From contig DATJZV010000140.1 of assembly GCA_035498715.1 (NCBI GenBank), positions 1 through 14,324 of the forward strand: a DNA stretch of 14,324 nt, written 5' to 3'. The notes below the pieces were generated by a model that was not told the DNA's origin, did no database searches, and was given only the letters and a program-made list of their open reading frames with translations. A program made the translations under genes and the position numbers. This document shows, one piece after another, positions 1-7,946 of the stretch (position 1 is the first letter of the stretch; the number at the start of each line of letters is the position of its first letter). This DNA comes from DASPSR01 sp035498715 (GTDB lineage Bacteria > Nitrospirota > UBA9217).

Positions 1-3000
1 CGTGTAGCCGGCATTCGGCGTTACCGTGAACGTCGTCGTCCCATTGTAATTCACGGATACGTTACCCAAAGGCGTGATGCTTCCGTTCGATCCGGCCGAT
101 GATGTCACCTGATAACTATTGAGCGTGAAGGTGGCCGTGCATGTCTTAGCAGCGTTCATCACAACCGTGGTCGGGCTCGCCGTGCCGGAGCAATCACCGC
201 TCCAGCCGGTGAACGTCGATCCAGTATTGGCCGCGGCGGTCACCGTGGCTGTCGTACCGTAATTGTACGTCCCTGCTCCGGTTACCGTCCCGCTCCCGGT
301 CCCCGCCGTGTTTACCGTCAGCGGATATCCGTTGATCGTAAAGGTGGCCGTGCACGTCTTAGCGGCATTGATTAGGACCGTAGTCGGGCTCGCCGTGCCG
401 GAGCAATCACCGCTCCAGCCGGTGAAGGTCGAGCCGGCATTGGCCGTGGCGCTTACCGAGACGTTCGTACCATAGGTATACGTTCCCGCGCCGGTTACCG
501 TCCCGCTCCCGGTCCCTGTCGCGTTTACCGTCAGCGCGTACGAGTTGATCGAGAAATTCGCCACTATGGTGTGGGGGGTCGTTACATTGCTAAACGTGTA
601 TGAAGTAGGCACCGGACTTTGAGCGACATTATCCACCAGAACACTGGTGAGGGAGTAGCCAGCATTCGGCGAGATCGTAAACGAAAGGCTTCCGCCATAA
701 ATCACCAGGAACTGCTGAGATGTGCCCGAGGACACAATAGTGCCTCCTCCTGACGTAAGAGTACCTCCCGCGCCTGCCGTCGCCGTAATAATGTTTGTGC
801 CTTGCAGGAAGGCTACTGATATGGTATGACTGGCCGTTACATTATGGAAGGTATAAGAAGTGGGAGCCCCAATATTAACGTTGTCTACAAGCACAGCCGA
901 AACATAGTATCCAGTATTCGGCGTGAACGTGAACATCTGGTCTGCACCGTAAGTCACCGACACTGTCGGGCCGGGAGGGTTGACACTCCCATTTGCGCCC
1001 ACTGTCACTGTGATTATGGGGTTGGCCGCGAAAGTCGCCGATATGGTATGGTTGGCTACAACATTGGTGAACGTATAAGAAGCAGGCACCGGGGTCTGCG
1101 CAACTCCATCCACCGAGACACCCGTAAGATGGTAGCCTGCATTCGGCGTGAATGTGAATGTCTGAGATCCGCCGTAAGTCACGGACACCGATCCAGAGGG
1201 CGCAATGACGCCGTTCGTTGCCGGGCTCACAGTGATGACGGGGTTGGCCGCGAAAGTCGGTTGCACCGTGCAGTTCTGCGTTACCGCGCTTGTCGTATAG
1301 GTATTCCCGATAAGCGTTCCGCCGCAGGTGCCACCTACTGTGTTAATATGGTAGCCTGCATTCGGAGTGATCGTGAACGCCTGCGATGTGTTGTAACTCA
1401 CCAAAACCGCTCCTGAAGGACTGATACTCCCGTTCGCGCCCGCAGTCGCCGTGATGGTCACGAGGAAGCTTGCGCTGATCGAATGATCGGATGTCACCCC
1501 GCTGAACGTGTAGGAAGGCACCGCGCCGACAGAAACTCCATCCACCTTGACATCGTCAATGGAGTATCCAGCATCCGGGGTGACCGTGAACGTCGGGTTT
1601 GAATTGACGTTCACATCCACTGCTCCGGCGGGATTGATACTGCCTCTCGGGCCAGCCGATGCCGTGATGGTAAAGCTTGCCGGCGCTTCGGTGGTAAAGT
1701 TCCAGGTATAACCCGCTGGCGAGTTCCCGTTGCCGAGAGGATTACCTGCAAGATCCCTGGCCCCCATAATTGTCGTAGGAGTTGTCATAGAAATTATCGT
1801 AGCTGTGTAGGCGGTTGCATACGACAAATTCTGTGAAGGTATGAAGATCGCCGCGGCACCGTTGGTTTTAATCTCCCCCGGGACGGGTACTTTATTTGGA
1901 TCGTTCTGAGCTACAAGCACGAACGTGGTTGGGGTGATCGAGCTTGCGAGCATTGATTCACTGAATAGGGCGACGACCGGTCTATAGATCGACACATTAT
2001 TTTCAGTCGATGTGGGCCACGTAGCCAAAACGGACGGTGCTAAGGTATCCACGGATTGCGACTTGGTCGTAAACTGCCAAGAATAATCACTTGCCATATT
2101 GTTGCCTGCCAGATCCGCCACGCTTGAGGCAGTTGGTGAATACCCTTTGATTGTGACAACGTAGGTGGTCGAATACGCCAGAGGATTGGCCGGCGTAAAA
2201 ACAACGGTGTTCCCATAACATTTGATATCGCCGGGGATCGTGGTGGTTCCCTGGCTCACGATAAAAGTAGAAGGCGTTATGGTCATCGGGTCCATCGATT
2301 CGCTAAATGTGGCAGCGATAGGGGTATTTACCGAGATATTGGTAGCCTTGTTATTTGGAACGAGCGGTACGACAGTCGGCGCTGTGCCGTCGTAAGACGT
2401 TCCGGTCTGAAAACTCGAGACAAAGGGGCTCGCCATCGGGGCCCCGCTCGTATCAGTCACGCCTGTCGAGATCGTGACGAAATAACCAGTGTTGCTGGCA
2501 AGATCATTTTCAGGATAAAATGTGGCTGCGTTTAATGTCTGGTTATACTCAACATCGCCATAATAATTTCCGGCCGCGTTGCTAAGTGTAATATTATTTG
2601 TCCAGATCGTATCCGGGTCCATCGGTTTACTGAACTGGATGGATATCGCGGTTCTAAGAGCAGTATTTTTTGCGCGGTTGGCAGGCCGGATATCAACTAC
2701 CTTTGGCGGCGGAAACAACTGTGTTGTAAAATAGAAAACCTCGGAATGGTCCAAGCGGATTGCGTATGTGTCCATTACGCCGGTGCTGACCGCCATCTTA
2801 TATCTGGTATGTGGGTTCAGATATTGTGACGGCGTGAAGACGGTTACCGTGCCTGTGGTGGTAAATGATCCCGAGACAAATTCGCCGCTATCAGAAATTA
2901 TGGAAATCGTTGAGTCGTCGATGGAAGCAGGATCCATCTCTTTACTGAACGTTATCGTGATCGTACCCGTGACCGGGAAATCAGTGGTTCCATCGGCGGG

Positions 3001-3123
3001 GGAAACCGCAGTCACGCCGGGAGGTGTCTTATCGGGGGGCGGAACGGGACCCATGCGGCCGCATGCGGTGAACAACACCGCTGTCTGGATGAGTGCGAGG
3101 ATGATAAGAGTCAGCTTCTTCAT
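1..3123 (-). CDS. Large lipoprotein-like surface protein with SbsA-type Ig-like domains and InlB-B-type repeats (3' end outside window)
   Basis: This is an open frame of 1041 codons with no stop before the window edge. The start at 3123 has an AGGAG ribosome site 6 nt upstream (3130-3134). Residues 1-20 form a signal peptide (MKK, then hydrophobic) ending LFTAC, a plausible lipobox with Cys21 although Phe at -3 is less usual; a proline-rich linker follows. Residues about 33-478 hold four Ig-like units of the SbsA/Big_5 type, each with a signature such as FSKEMDP, FSKPMDP or FSESMDP and an ending like YFTT or WQFTT. From residue 482 there are at least seven InlB-B-like units of about 71 residues (TPNAGY...V.VDGV...YTF..V...H.I.A.F), two of them of the GWSGDCSG type, and an eighth runs off the edge. 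Most likely an outer-surface adhesin or matrix protein. It lies 77 nt after the barrel gene in the same direction with no visible terminator between them, so co-transcription is possible. Ligand unknown. Confidence 0.88.
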   Translation of the reverse strand, partial: MKKLTLIILALIQTAVLFTACGRMGPVPPPDKTPPGVTAVSPADGTTDFPVTGTITITFSKEMDPASIDDSTISIISDSGEFVSGSFTTTGTVTVFTPSQYLNPHTRYKMAVSTGVMDTYAIRLDHSEVFYFTTQLFPPPKVVDIRPANRAKNTALRTAISIQFSKPMDPDTIWTNNITLSNAAGNYYGDVEYNQTLNAATFYPENDLASNTGYFVTISTGVTDTSGAPMASPFVSSFQTGTSYDGTAPTVVPLVPNNKATNISVNTPIAATFSESMDPMTITPSTFIVSQGTTTIPGDIKCYGNTVVFTPANPLAYSTTYVVTIKGYSPTASSVADLAGNNMASDYSWQFTTKSQSVDTLAPSVLATWPTSTENNVSIYRPVVALFSESMLASSITPTTFVLVAQNDPNKVPVPGEIKTNGAAAIFIPSQNLSYATAYTATIISMTTPTTIMGARDLAGNPLGNGNSPAGYTWNFTTEAPASFTITASAGPRGSINPAGAVDVNVNSNPTFTVTPDAGYSIDDVKVDGVSVGAVPSYTFSGVTSDHSISASFLVTITATAGANGSISPSGAVLVSYNTSQAFTITPNAGYHINTVGGTCGGTLIGNTYTTSAVTQNCTVQPTFAANPVITVSPATNGVIAPSGSVSVTYGGSQTFTFTPNAGYHLTGVSVDGVAQTPVPASYTFTNVVANHTISATFAANPIITVTVGANGSVNPPGPTVSVTYGADQMFTFTPNTGYYVSAVLVDNVNIGAPTSYTFHNVTASHTISVAFLQGTNIITATAGAGGTLTSGGGTIVSSGTSQQFLVIYGGSLSFTISPNAGYSLTSVLVDNVAQSPVPTSYTFSNVTTPHTIVANFSINSYALTVNATGTGSGTVTGAGTYTYGTNVSVSATANAGSTFTGWSGDCSGTASPTTVLINAAKTCTATFTINGYPLTVNTAGTGSGTVTGAGTYNYGTTATVTAAANTGSTFTGWSGDCSGTASPTTVVMNAAKTCTATFTLNSYQVTSSAGSNGSITPLGNVSVNYNGTTTFTVTPNAGYT
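118..543 (-). repeat. Two tandem 213-bp repeats inside the surface-protein gene
   Basis: Codons 861-931 (331-543) and 932-1002 (118-330) are tandem copies with an exact period of 213 bp (71 codons). They share long identical stretches, for example the run that encodes GWSGDCSGTASPTTV. The other InlB-like units upstream are related only at protein level, so this pair looks like the youngest duplication in the array. Such near-identical copies allow copy-number change by recombination and are also prone to assembly collapse. Confidence 0.85.
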
Positions 3124-3200
3124 AGCTTGCTCCTTTGTTTGCGCCTTGCGGCTAACGATACCCTTTCATCTGATCAGCAGGAGAACCCGATTGCGGAGCA

Positions 3201-4520
3201 TCAAAACTTTTTGCTGAGTCCCACGATGAACCTATTGTTGACATAGTTGTCCGGGTAGCTGTCGTGAGAATAGGAATTCGTGTAGTTGTATTCCAGCGTC
3301 AGGATGAGATCCGCCAACGTACGCTGTGCAAACTTGATATCGCTGTGCCAGAGGGATATGACTGTATCTGCTAAATCGTCCTCTAGCCGCTCAATACTTT
3401 CTGATAGCTCGATCGTTTGGGTTGGCGACAATGCATGTTTCAAGAATCCATTCAGCAGGTAACTGGAGTTCTCAAGGTGGTTCGACGCAGCGTTTCGCCA
3501 CTCATACAGGCCTGCTAAAACAATGTAGGAGGTCCGTGGTGTGGTTTTCGAGACGGTAAACGTGTAGAAGTCCTCTCTCCTCAGGATTTTGACAGGGTCA
3601 GGAACATAGTCTGACTTCATCTCGTAAGCGACTGTAACGGTAGAATATTTGTGGGTGATGCCTGCGTCCCAGATCATATGTTTAGTGGTGCTAGTCTCGA
3701 GCTGGAAATCCAGGAAGCTTTCCCCTATCAAGCAAAATGCATATGAACTTTGCGCGTAGGTGTATTTCGGACCGGCATAGACGTCAGTTTTATTGTAACT
3801 ATTTACATCGTTCACATCCTGAGTATACCGTACGCCGATGGTGAACGTCACCGTCGATGAAAGGTCCGTCATCATCTCTGCATAACCGATATTATCAACA
3901 GTGCTCACAGGCTGACCGACATAGCTGACAACATTATGTTCTTTATACCAGGTGTTGACATACTTGTACCCGAGGATCGGTGTAAAACGGGATTCGCTTC
4001 TAAAGACAAGATAGGGGTTCACGGTAAAGATATTCTCGTCGGTCTGATTTACAAACGGGCTTTCCAGAGTATAATCCCTCGTTTCATCGAGAGACACCCG
4101 AGAATATGTATCCAGAACATCAACAAAGAAAAAATTCTCTATCAGCGTCGTACGGTTACTGAGATTAACATTGTATGTATTGTCCTCTTTTCTCGTGCCT
4201 TTGGCGTAATATCGGTAAATATAGGCAGCGTTAAGATGCCAGTTCCAGAAAGCCGATTTGTAATCGAGCGTAAAGGCCGGGGTGGCACTCGTGATATAAT
4301 CATCTAATTTGTTGTACCTTGTGAGATAGACATTATCATTGTATTCTTCGCTCACCGTCATGGATGGCAAGACCGTGAGTTCCTCGGCCCCAGCATCATG
4401 CGGGCAAAAAATGAGCGGGGAAGCCGGCCCCATGAGGAACCAGAAGAACACGCAGCACGTGGCAGCGATGATGATCTTGGAATTACGCGCTCTCTGGGTT
4501 TCCGCCATTATTCCCGCCAT
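3201..4520 (-). CDS. Outer-membrane beta-barrel protein of the PEP-CTERM/EPS-associated type
   Basis: Predicted 439 residues. A basic start and a hydrophobic stretch (about 16-38) form a signal peptide, with likely cleavage after AGA near residue 45. The mature start carries the motif SEEYNDNVYLTR, typical of PEP-CTERM-associated outer-membrane proteins (TIGR03016-like, related to EpsL). The rest consists of alternating aromatic and polar segments (for example YKYVNTWYKE, VSKTTPRTSYIVLAGLYEW) and ends in ...GLSKKF; a terminal Phe is the usual outer-membrane barrel signal. It probably acts in the outer membrane with the export protein as an exit pore or barrel partner for the polysaccharide. 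The start is uncertain: Met1 at 4520 overlaps the kinase gene by 38 bp, and Met5 at 4508 has a GGGA-like site just upstream. Both lie inside the last repeat of the kinase tail. Family placement is from motif memory, not from a search. Confidence 0.8.
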   Translation of the reverse strand: MAGIMAETQRARNSKIIIAATCCVFFWFLMGPASPLIFCPHDAGAEELTVLPSMTVSEEYNDNVYLTRYNKLDDYITSATPAFTLDYKSAFWNWHLNAAYIYRYYAKGTRKEDNTYNVNLSNRTTLIENFFFVDVLDTYSRVSLDETRDYTLESPFVNQTDENIFTVNPYLVFRSESRFTPILGYKYVNTWYKEHNVVSYVGQPVSTVDNIGYAEMMTDLSSTVTFTIGVRYTQDVNDVNSYNKTDVYAGPKYTYAQSSYAFCLIGESFLDFQLETSTTKHMIWDAGITHKYSTVTVAYEMKSDYVPDPVKILRREDFYTFTVSKTTPRTSYIVLAGLYEWRNAASNHLENSSYLLNGFLKHALSPTQTIELSESIERLEDDLADTVISLWHSDIKFAQRTLADLILTLEYNYTNSYSHDSYPDNYVNNRFIVGLSKKF

Positions 4521-5490
4521 CAGCGTGGTCTGAGGTTTTTACCGTTTTTCCGCCATCGGCATCGTCGAGAGCTTTTCCATTATTTCCATCATCGGCATGG
4601 TCTAGGGCTCTTACGGCGTGTGCTCCATCGGCGTAGTCTAACTGTTTTACAGTCCCCGCTGACGCGGAACGGTAATAATAGGGGTAGAGGTTCTTTGCCA
4701 GATACTTCGGCACGGCATTGAACACGGTGCCGATAATGTTATGGCCTTTTATAGAAGAAAGGGCCTGTGTCACGGCTTTCTTGGGAGTGCTGGCCGCCTG
4801 AACGACGAAGATTATGCCATCCATGTAGTCGCAGAGCGACAAGGAATCGGCGGTCATGAGCAGCGGCGATGAGTCAAAAATAATGTATCTGTCCCGGTAC
4901 CGGTGCTTAATCTCCCGTATCAGCAATCTCATCCGGTCCGAGGAGATGAGCTCAGCCGGCTTCTCCGGTGGGTTCCCCGCCGGCAGGATGACAAGCTTGC
5001 CGATCCCCGTTTTAATCATGATGTCGGACAGGGACAGGTCCCTGCGATTCTCCAGATAATCGCCGAGGCCATATTTCGGGTTTAATCCGAGATATCTATG
5101 GACACTCGGTTTTCTCAGGTCCGCATCGATGAGAAGAACGGTATGGTCGAGCTCATGGGCGATGGCAACAGCAAGATTGATCGCGGTTATCGTCTTTCCC
5201 TCGCCTGCCTGACTGCTTGTCACCATGAGGGTGTTCAGAAAATCCTTCTCGGTGACCTGAAAGATCCTCGCACGGAGCTTACGATATTCCTCTGCCGCGG
5301 ACGAATAGGGGTCTGTTATGCTGACAATATGTCGATCAACACCGGCCGTATCGATCCCGCCATCAACGACCTCAAAGACCGATGGGTCGAACTTACTATA
5401 GGTGGTAGGCCAAAATGCGGCACGATTATTCGCAGTCTCTGATCTCCTCATCTTTAACGCTTTTTCGAGTGCTCGTTCTATTCTGCTCAT
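4483..5490 (-). CDS. BY-type tyrosine autokinase for exopolysaccharide (XrtA/PEP-CTERM locus type), with an added repeat tail
   Basis: Predicted 335 residues; cytoplasmic partner of the chain-length protein, expected to phosphorylate its own tyrosines and thereby control polymer assembly. It starts MSRIERALEKALK, typical of this family. EEYRKLRARI (68-76) matches the oligomerisation motif. Walker A is SSQAGEGKT (92-100), Walker A' VLLIDADLRKP (118-128) and Walker B IIFDSSPLL (203-211). A tyrosine cluster YPYYY (269-273) is the likely autophosphorylation region. An unusual tail follows: four 12-residue repeats (284-331), then PESA. The start at 5490 has GGAGG 5 nt upstream. The gene begins 12 nt after the chain-length gene, and its end overlaps the barrel gene in another frame. 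The kinase is not fused to the Wzz domain, as is normal for XrtA-type loci. Confidence 0.9.
   Translation of the reverse strand: MSRIERALEKALKMRRSETANNRAAFWPTTYSKFDPSVFEVVDGGIDTAGVDRHIVSITDPYSSAAEEYRKLRARIFQVTEKDFLNTLMVTSSQAGEGKTITAINLAVAIAHELDHTVLLIDADLRKPSVHRYLGLNPKYGLGDYLENRRDLSLSDIMIKTGIGKLVILPAGNPPEKPAELISSDRMRLLIREIKHRYRDRYIIFDSSPLLMTADSLSLCDYMDGIIFVVQAASTPKKAVTQALSSIKGHNIIGTVFNAVPKYLAKNLYPYYYRSASAGTVKQLDYADGAHAVRALDHADDGNNGKALDDADGGKTVKTSDHADGGNNGGNPESA
4498..4641 (-). repeat. Four 36-bp tandem repeats encoding a 12-residue acidic/Gly-Asn repeat in the kinase tail
   Basis: Codons 284-331 of the kinase gene read as LDYADGAHAVRA, LDHADDGNNGKA, LDDADGGKTVKT, SDHADGGNNGGN, each exactly 12 residues. 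Units 1 and 3 resemble each other in their second halves, as do units 2 and 4, so the array may have grown as a 72-bp pair. The preceding residues GTVKQ look like the end of an older partial unit. The nucleotide core GAYGCCGATGG recurs. Both candidate start codons of the downstream barrel gene lie in unit 4. Confidence 0.88.
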
Positions 5491-5502
5491 CTCTTCCTCC
5501 CG

Positions 5503-7077
5503 CTAAAAATGAATACCGGTGATCCCCAAACGATACAGTAATTCCGCAACGAGCACAATACCTATGAGCGAAAGATAGGCGGCGGATGCGGTAAACACCT
5601 TTTTGTCGAGCATAGCTTCCGCCAGGACATCCGCCTCGGTGACTACGGAGGGAACAGCTGCCAGGACAGGCAGGTTCAACTCTTCCCGGAGGGCATCCTC
5701 ATCCTTGAACGAATAATCGTAATAATCCAGACCCACAGCGGCACCCACTCCTGCCGAGATCCCGATCGCAAAGCCGGCGAGAATCAGGATGACCCTGTTC
5801 GGCTTGACGGGGATACGGGGAAGGAGCGGCGGATCCACAATTCGGTACGTCGTGCTTTTATCGGCCAGCTCAAGGTTCTTCGACACCCGTGCATTCTCCA
5901 GCTTTTGTAAAAGATCATCATATACCCGCTGGTAGACGTTTCTGTCTCGTTGAAGCCTCGACCACTCCTCCTGCTCCCTCGGCATTTCTCCAAGGATTTT
6001 GCGTCCAACATCCTGTTGCTTCGCCAGCTCGTCCATCCTTGCGCTCAGGGACTCGATTTCTGTTTCGGTTTTTTGCATCTCTTCTTTTATTTGCCGATAT
6101 ACCGGATTGAGGGCCCTCGTCTCCGCCCCCGCACCGGTATTGAGATTTTTTTCCGCGGTCGATGCTTGCGCAATTTGTGCTTTCAGCTCCTCTATCTCGC
6201 CTTTTGTCTTGATCACTTCGGGATAGTTATCCGTATACTTGGTCATCAATACCATGAGCTGGTTATTGAGGTAATTTAATCGTGACTCCGGCGAACCTTC
6301 CCTCGATACGAATGCAATGGTAAGTTCTTTTTCACCGGAGAGTTGTTTTTGTAGACTCTCCTGTTTCCTTTGCAATTCCTTCAGCCTGATTTGCCCGTCG
6401 ATGCGGGCTGTTTGAAAGTTCTCTATTCTTCCTATGATCGTGGTTTCATTCTGCGGGACCATGTGAGGGTTTCTCTCCCGGAACTCCCGGATCGACCTGT
6501 CGGAAAGCTCTAGTTTTCTCTTGTATTCCTTGAGCTGAGCTTCAATGAAATCGTATGCGCCCACGGCGTCCGACCGCTGAAATCGCACACTATCCTCTAT
6601 GAACTCTTTAACGAGAGTGTCAACCAGGTCCCGTACAACCTTTGGGTCGCCTCCCTGATACGAAACCGTAAACAGATCGGGCTCCCGCTCCCCGGAGCTG
6701 CGCATGTTCACGGTGAGGCTTTTCTGAATGCCCGCTGCCAGTTCATCATCCTGACTGGGAGTTTTCAGGTTTCTGTCCAAGTCGAGCTTCTTAATGACCC
6801 GCTCTACAATGCTCCTGCTGGTTATCCTGTTGCGGATACTCCTTTGCCGTTCTTCAGTGGTGACAGAGACCCCGACGCCTTGTATGAGCGGTTTGATGAT
6901 GCCCACGCTGTCAATGGCCACGGTGGAGCTTGCCTCATAGGTCTTGGGCATAAGAAAACTTCCCCAAGTGAAGAGCGAGAGTACACCGAGGGCCACAGCA
7001 AGCGATAGGTATCTCCTCCGCTGGATGATCCCTAAATATCGCTTGATATCAAAATCTTGTGACCTTTCATCCAACAT
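5503..7077 (-). CDS. Polysaccharide chain-length determinant / co-polymerase (Wzz family, XrtA/PEP-CTERM locus subtype)
   Basis: Predicted 524 residues; inner-membrane protein that sets polymer length with the adjacent autokinase. Wzz region at the N-terminus: DIKRYLGIIQRRRYLSLAVAL leads into transmembrane helix 1 (about 23-43), followed by MPKTYEASSTV. The periplasmic part (about 45-425) is long and rich in Lys, Glu and Gln heptads, a predicted coiled coil from about 175 to 400 (for example IESLSARMDELAKQ). DPPLLPRIPVKPNR (415-428) is the proline-rich motif before helix 2 (about 429-449). A further hydrophobic segment, about 498-514, lies near the C-terminus. The start at 7077 has AGGAGG 5 nt upstream (7083-7088), overlapping the previous gene's stop. 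It lacks a kinase domain, which is supplied by the next gene 12 nt downstream. Confidence 0.92.
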   Translation of the reverse strand: MLDERSQDFDIKRYLGIIQRRRYLSLAVALGVLSLFTWGSFLMPKTYEASSTVAIDSVGIIKPLIQGVGVSVTTEERQRSIRNRITSRSIVERVIKKLDLDRNLKTPSQDDELAAGIQKSLTVNMRSSGEREPDLFTVSYQGGDPKVVRDLVDTLVKEFIEDSVRFQRSDAVGAYDFIEAQLKEYKRKLELSDRSIREFRERNPHMVPQNETTIIGRIENFQTARIDGQIRLKELQRKQESLQKQLSGEKELTIAFVSREGSPESRLNYLNNQLMVLMTKYTDNYPEVIKTKGEIEELKAQIAQASTAEKNLNTGAGAETRALNPVYRQIKEEMQKTETEIESLSARMDELAKQQDVGRKILGEMPREQEEWSRLQRDRNVYQRVYDDLLQKLENARVSKNLELADKSTTYRIVDPPLLPRIPVKPNRVILILAGFAIGISAGVGAAVGLDYYDYSFKDEDALREELNLPVLAAVPSVVTEADVLAEAMLDKKVFTASAAYLSLIGIVLVAELLYRLGITGIHF

Positions 7078-7086
7078 GGAAGCCTC

Positions 7087-7938
7087 CTAGAATATATTGC
7101 TGTGAACCATGACGATGTCACCAGGTTGTAGGAACAGGTTTTTATTTATGTTCCCGTTCATGACATCCTTCAATTTAACCTCGATGTTCTTGACCGTGTC
7201 CCCGTCTTTTCTCACCACCACAACGCTGTTCTGGCTTGCGAATTCCGTAAACCCTCCCGCGCTCAGCACCGCATCAAGCGCCGTCATGCCCTCCGAAAAG
7301 GGAACGATCACCGGTGTTCTTACAGCTCCGGTGACCCGGATACGCTGATCGTAATTGTCCGGGATATAGATCACATCGTTGGAGGCTAGTTCGATATCCT
7401 GTGAGATATCGCCCCTAGCGACAAGCTGAACAAAGTCGACGGGCAGCTTTTGTCCTCCCCGCAGGAGATAGGCATTTTTCAGATCGGCGTTCTTCAGAGA
7501 GCCAAGCTGCGCCAGGAGCTGGATGAGCGTTGTATTTTTCCTCAACGTTATCACACCGGCTGTCGTCGAAGCCCCCCCTGCCGCCGTCCCGGCGCTGGGG
7601 GTCCGCGAGACCCCTTCTCCAAACACATAGACCTTGAAGCTGTTGATAGCGGTCACCATGATGCTCACCACCGGCGCTTTTACGAATTTCGAAAGACCCT
7701 GCTCCAGTTTCGTTTTCAGCTCCTGGGGGGTGACCCCCGTAGCCTGCACATCTCCGAGGAGAGGCACAGAAATCTTGCCGTCGGGTCGTACCGGGACCGT
7801 AACACTCAACTCTTGGTTTCCCCATACCGAAATCTGTAGCACATCCTCGTCGCCGATAACGTACCCACCGGCCATTGCCGGCATGCACATTATTAAGATA
7901 AGAAAAACCACGCCCATGCAAATGGCTCCCGTTCTCAT
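7087..7938 (-). CDS. Polysaccharide export protein (Wza-like, Poly_export + SLBB domains)
   Basis: Predicted 283 residues. The signal peptide (1-23) ends in AMA. There is no lipobox cysteine at the cleavage region, unlike classical Wza. The Poly_export domain (about 25-98) shows YVIGDEDVLQISVWG, VRPDGKISVPLLGDV and a TPQEL helix. SLBB-type domains follow: FKVYVFGEG..., interrupted by a Gly/Ala/Thr-rich insert (about 111-128), then IRVTGAVRTPVIVPF and DAVLSAGGFTEFA. It ends FLQPGDIVMVHSNIF. Expected to form the periplasm-to-outer-membrane conduit for the polymer. It is short and has no evident C-terminal amphipathic helix like that of Wza, so an outer-membrane partner such as the barrel protein encoded downstream is plausible (inference). 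AGGAGG lies 4 nt before the ATG; the gap to the sugar transferase gene is 8 nt. Confidence 0.92.
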   Translation of the reverse strand: MRTGAICMGVVFLILIMCMPAMAGGYVIGDEDVLQISVWGNQELSVTVPVRPDGKISVPLLGDVQATGVTPQELKTKLEQGLSKFVKAPVVSIMVTAINSFKVYVFGEGVSRTPSAGTAAGGASTTAGVITLRKNTTLIQLLAQLGSLKNADLKNAYLLRGGQKLPVDFVQLVARGDISQDIELASNDVIYIPDNYDQRIRVTGAVRTPVIVPFSEGMTALDAVLSAGGFTEFASQNSVVVVRKDGDTVKNIEVKLKDVMNGNINKNLFLQPGDIVMVHSNIF

Positions 7939-7946
7939 ATCGCCTC

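Noticed and set aside
826..1416. Plus-strand open frame of 196 codons inside the InlB-like repeats
   Set aside because: The translation (Arg/His/Ser-rich, repeating with the unit period) is a shadow of the minus-strand repeat protein.
7415..7921. Minus-strand open frame of 168 codons in another frame of the export-protein gene
   Set aside because: It overlaps the export-protein gene almost entirely, and the Poly_export/SLBB motifs are all in the other frame.
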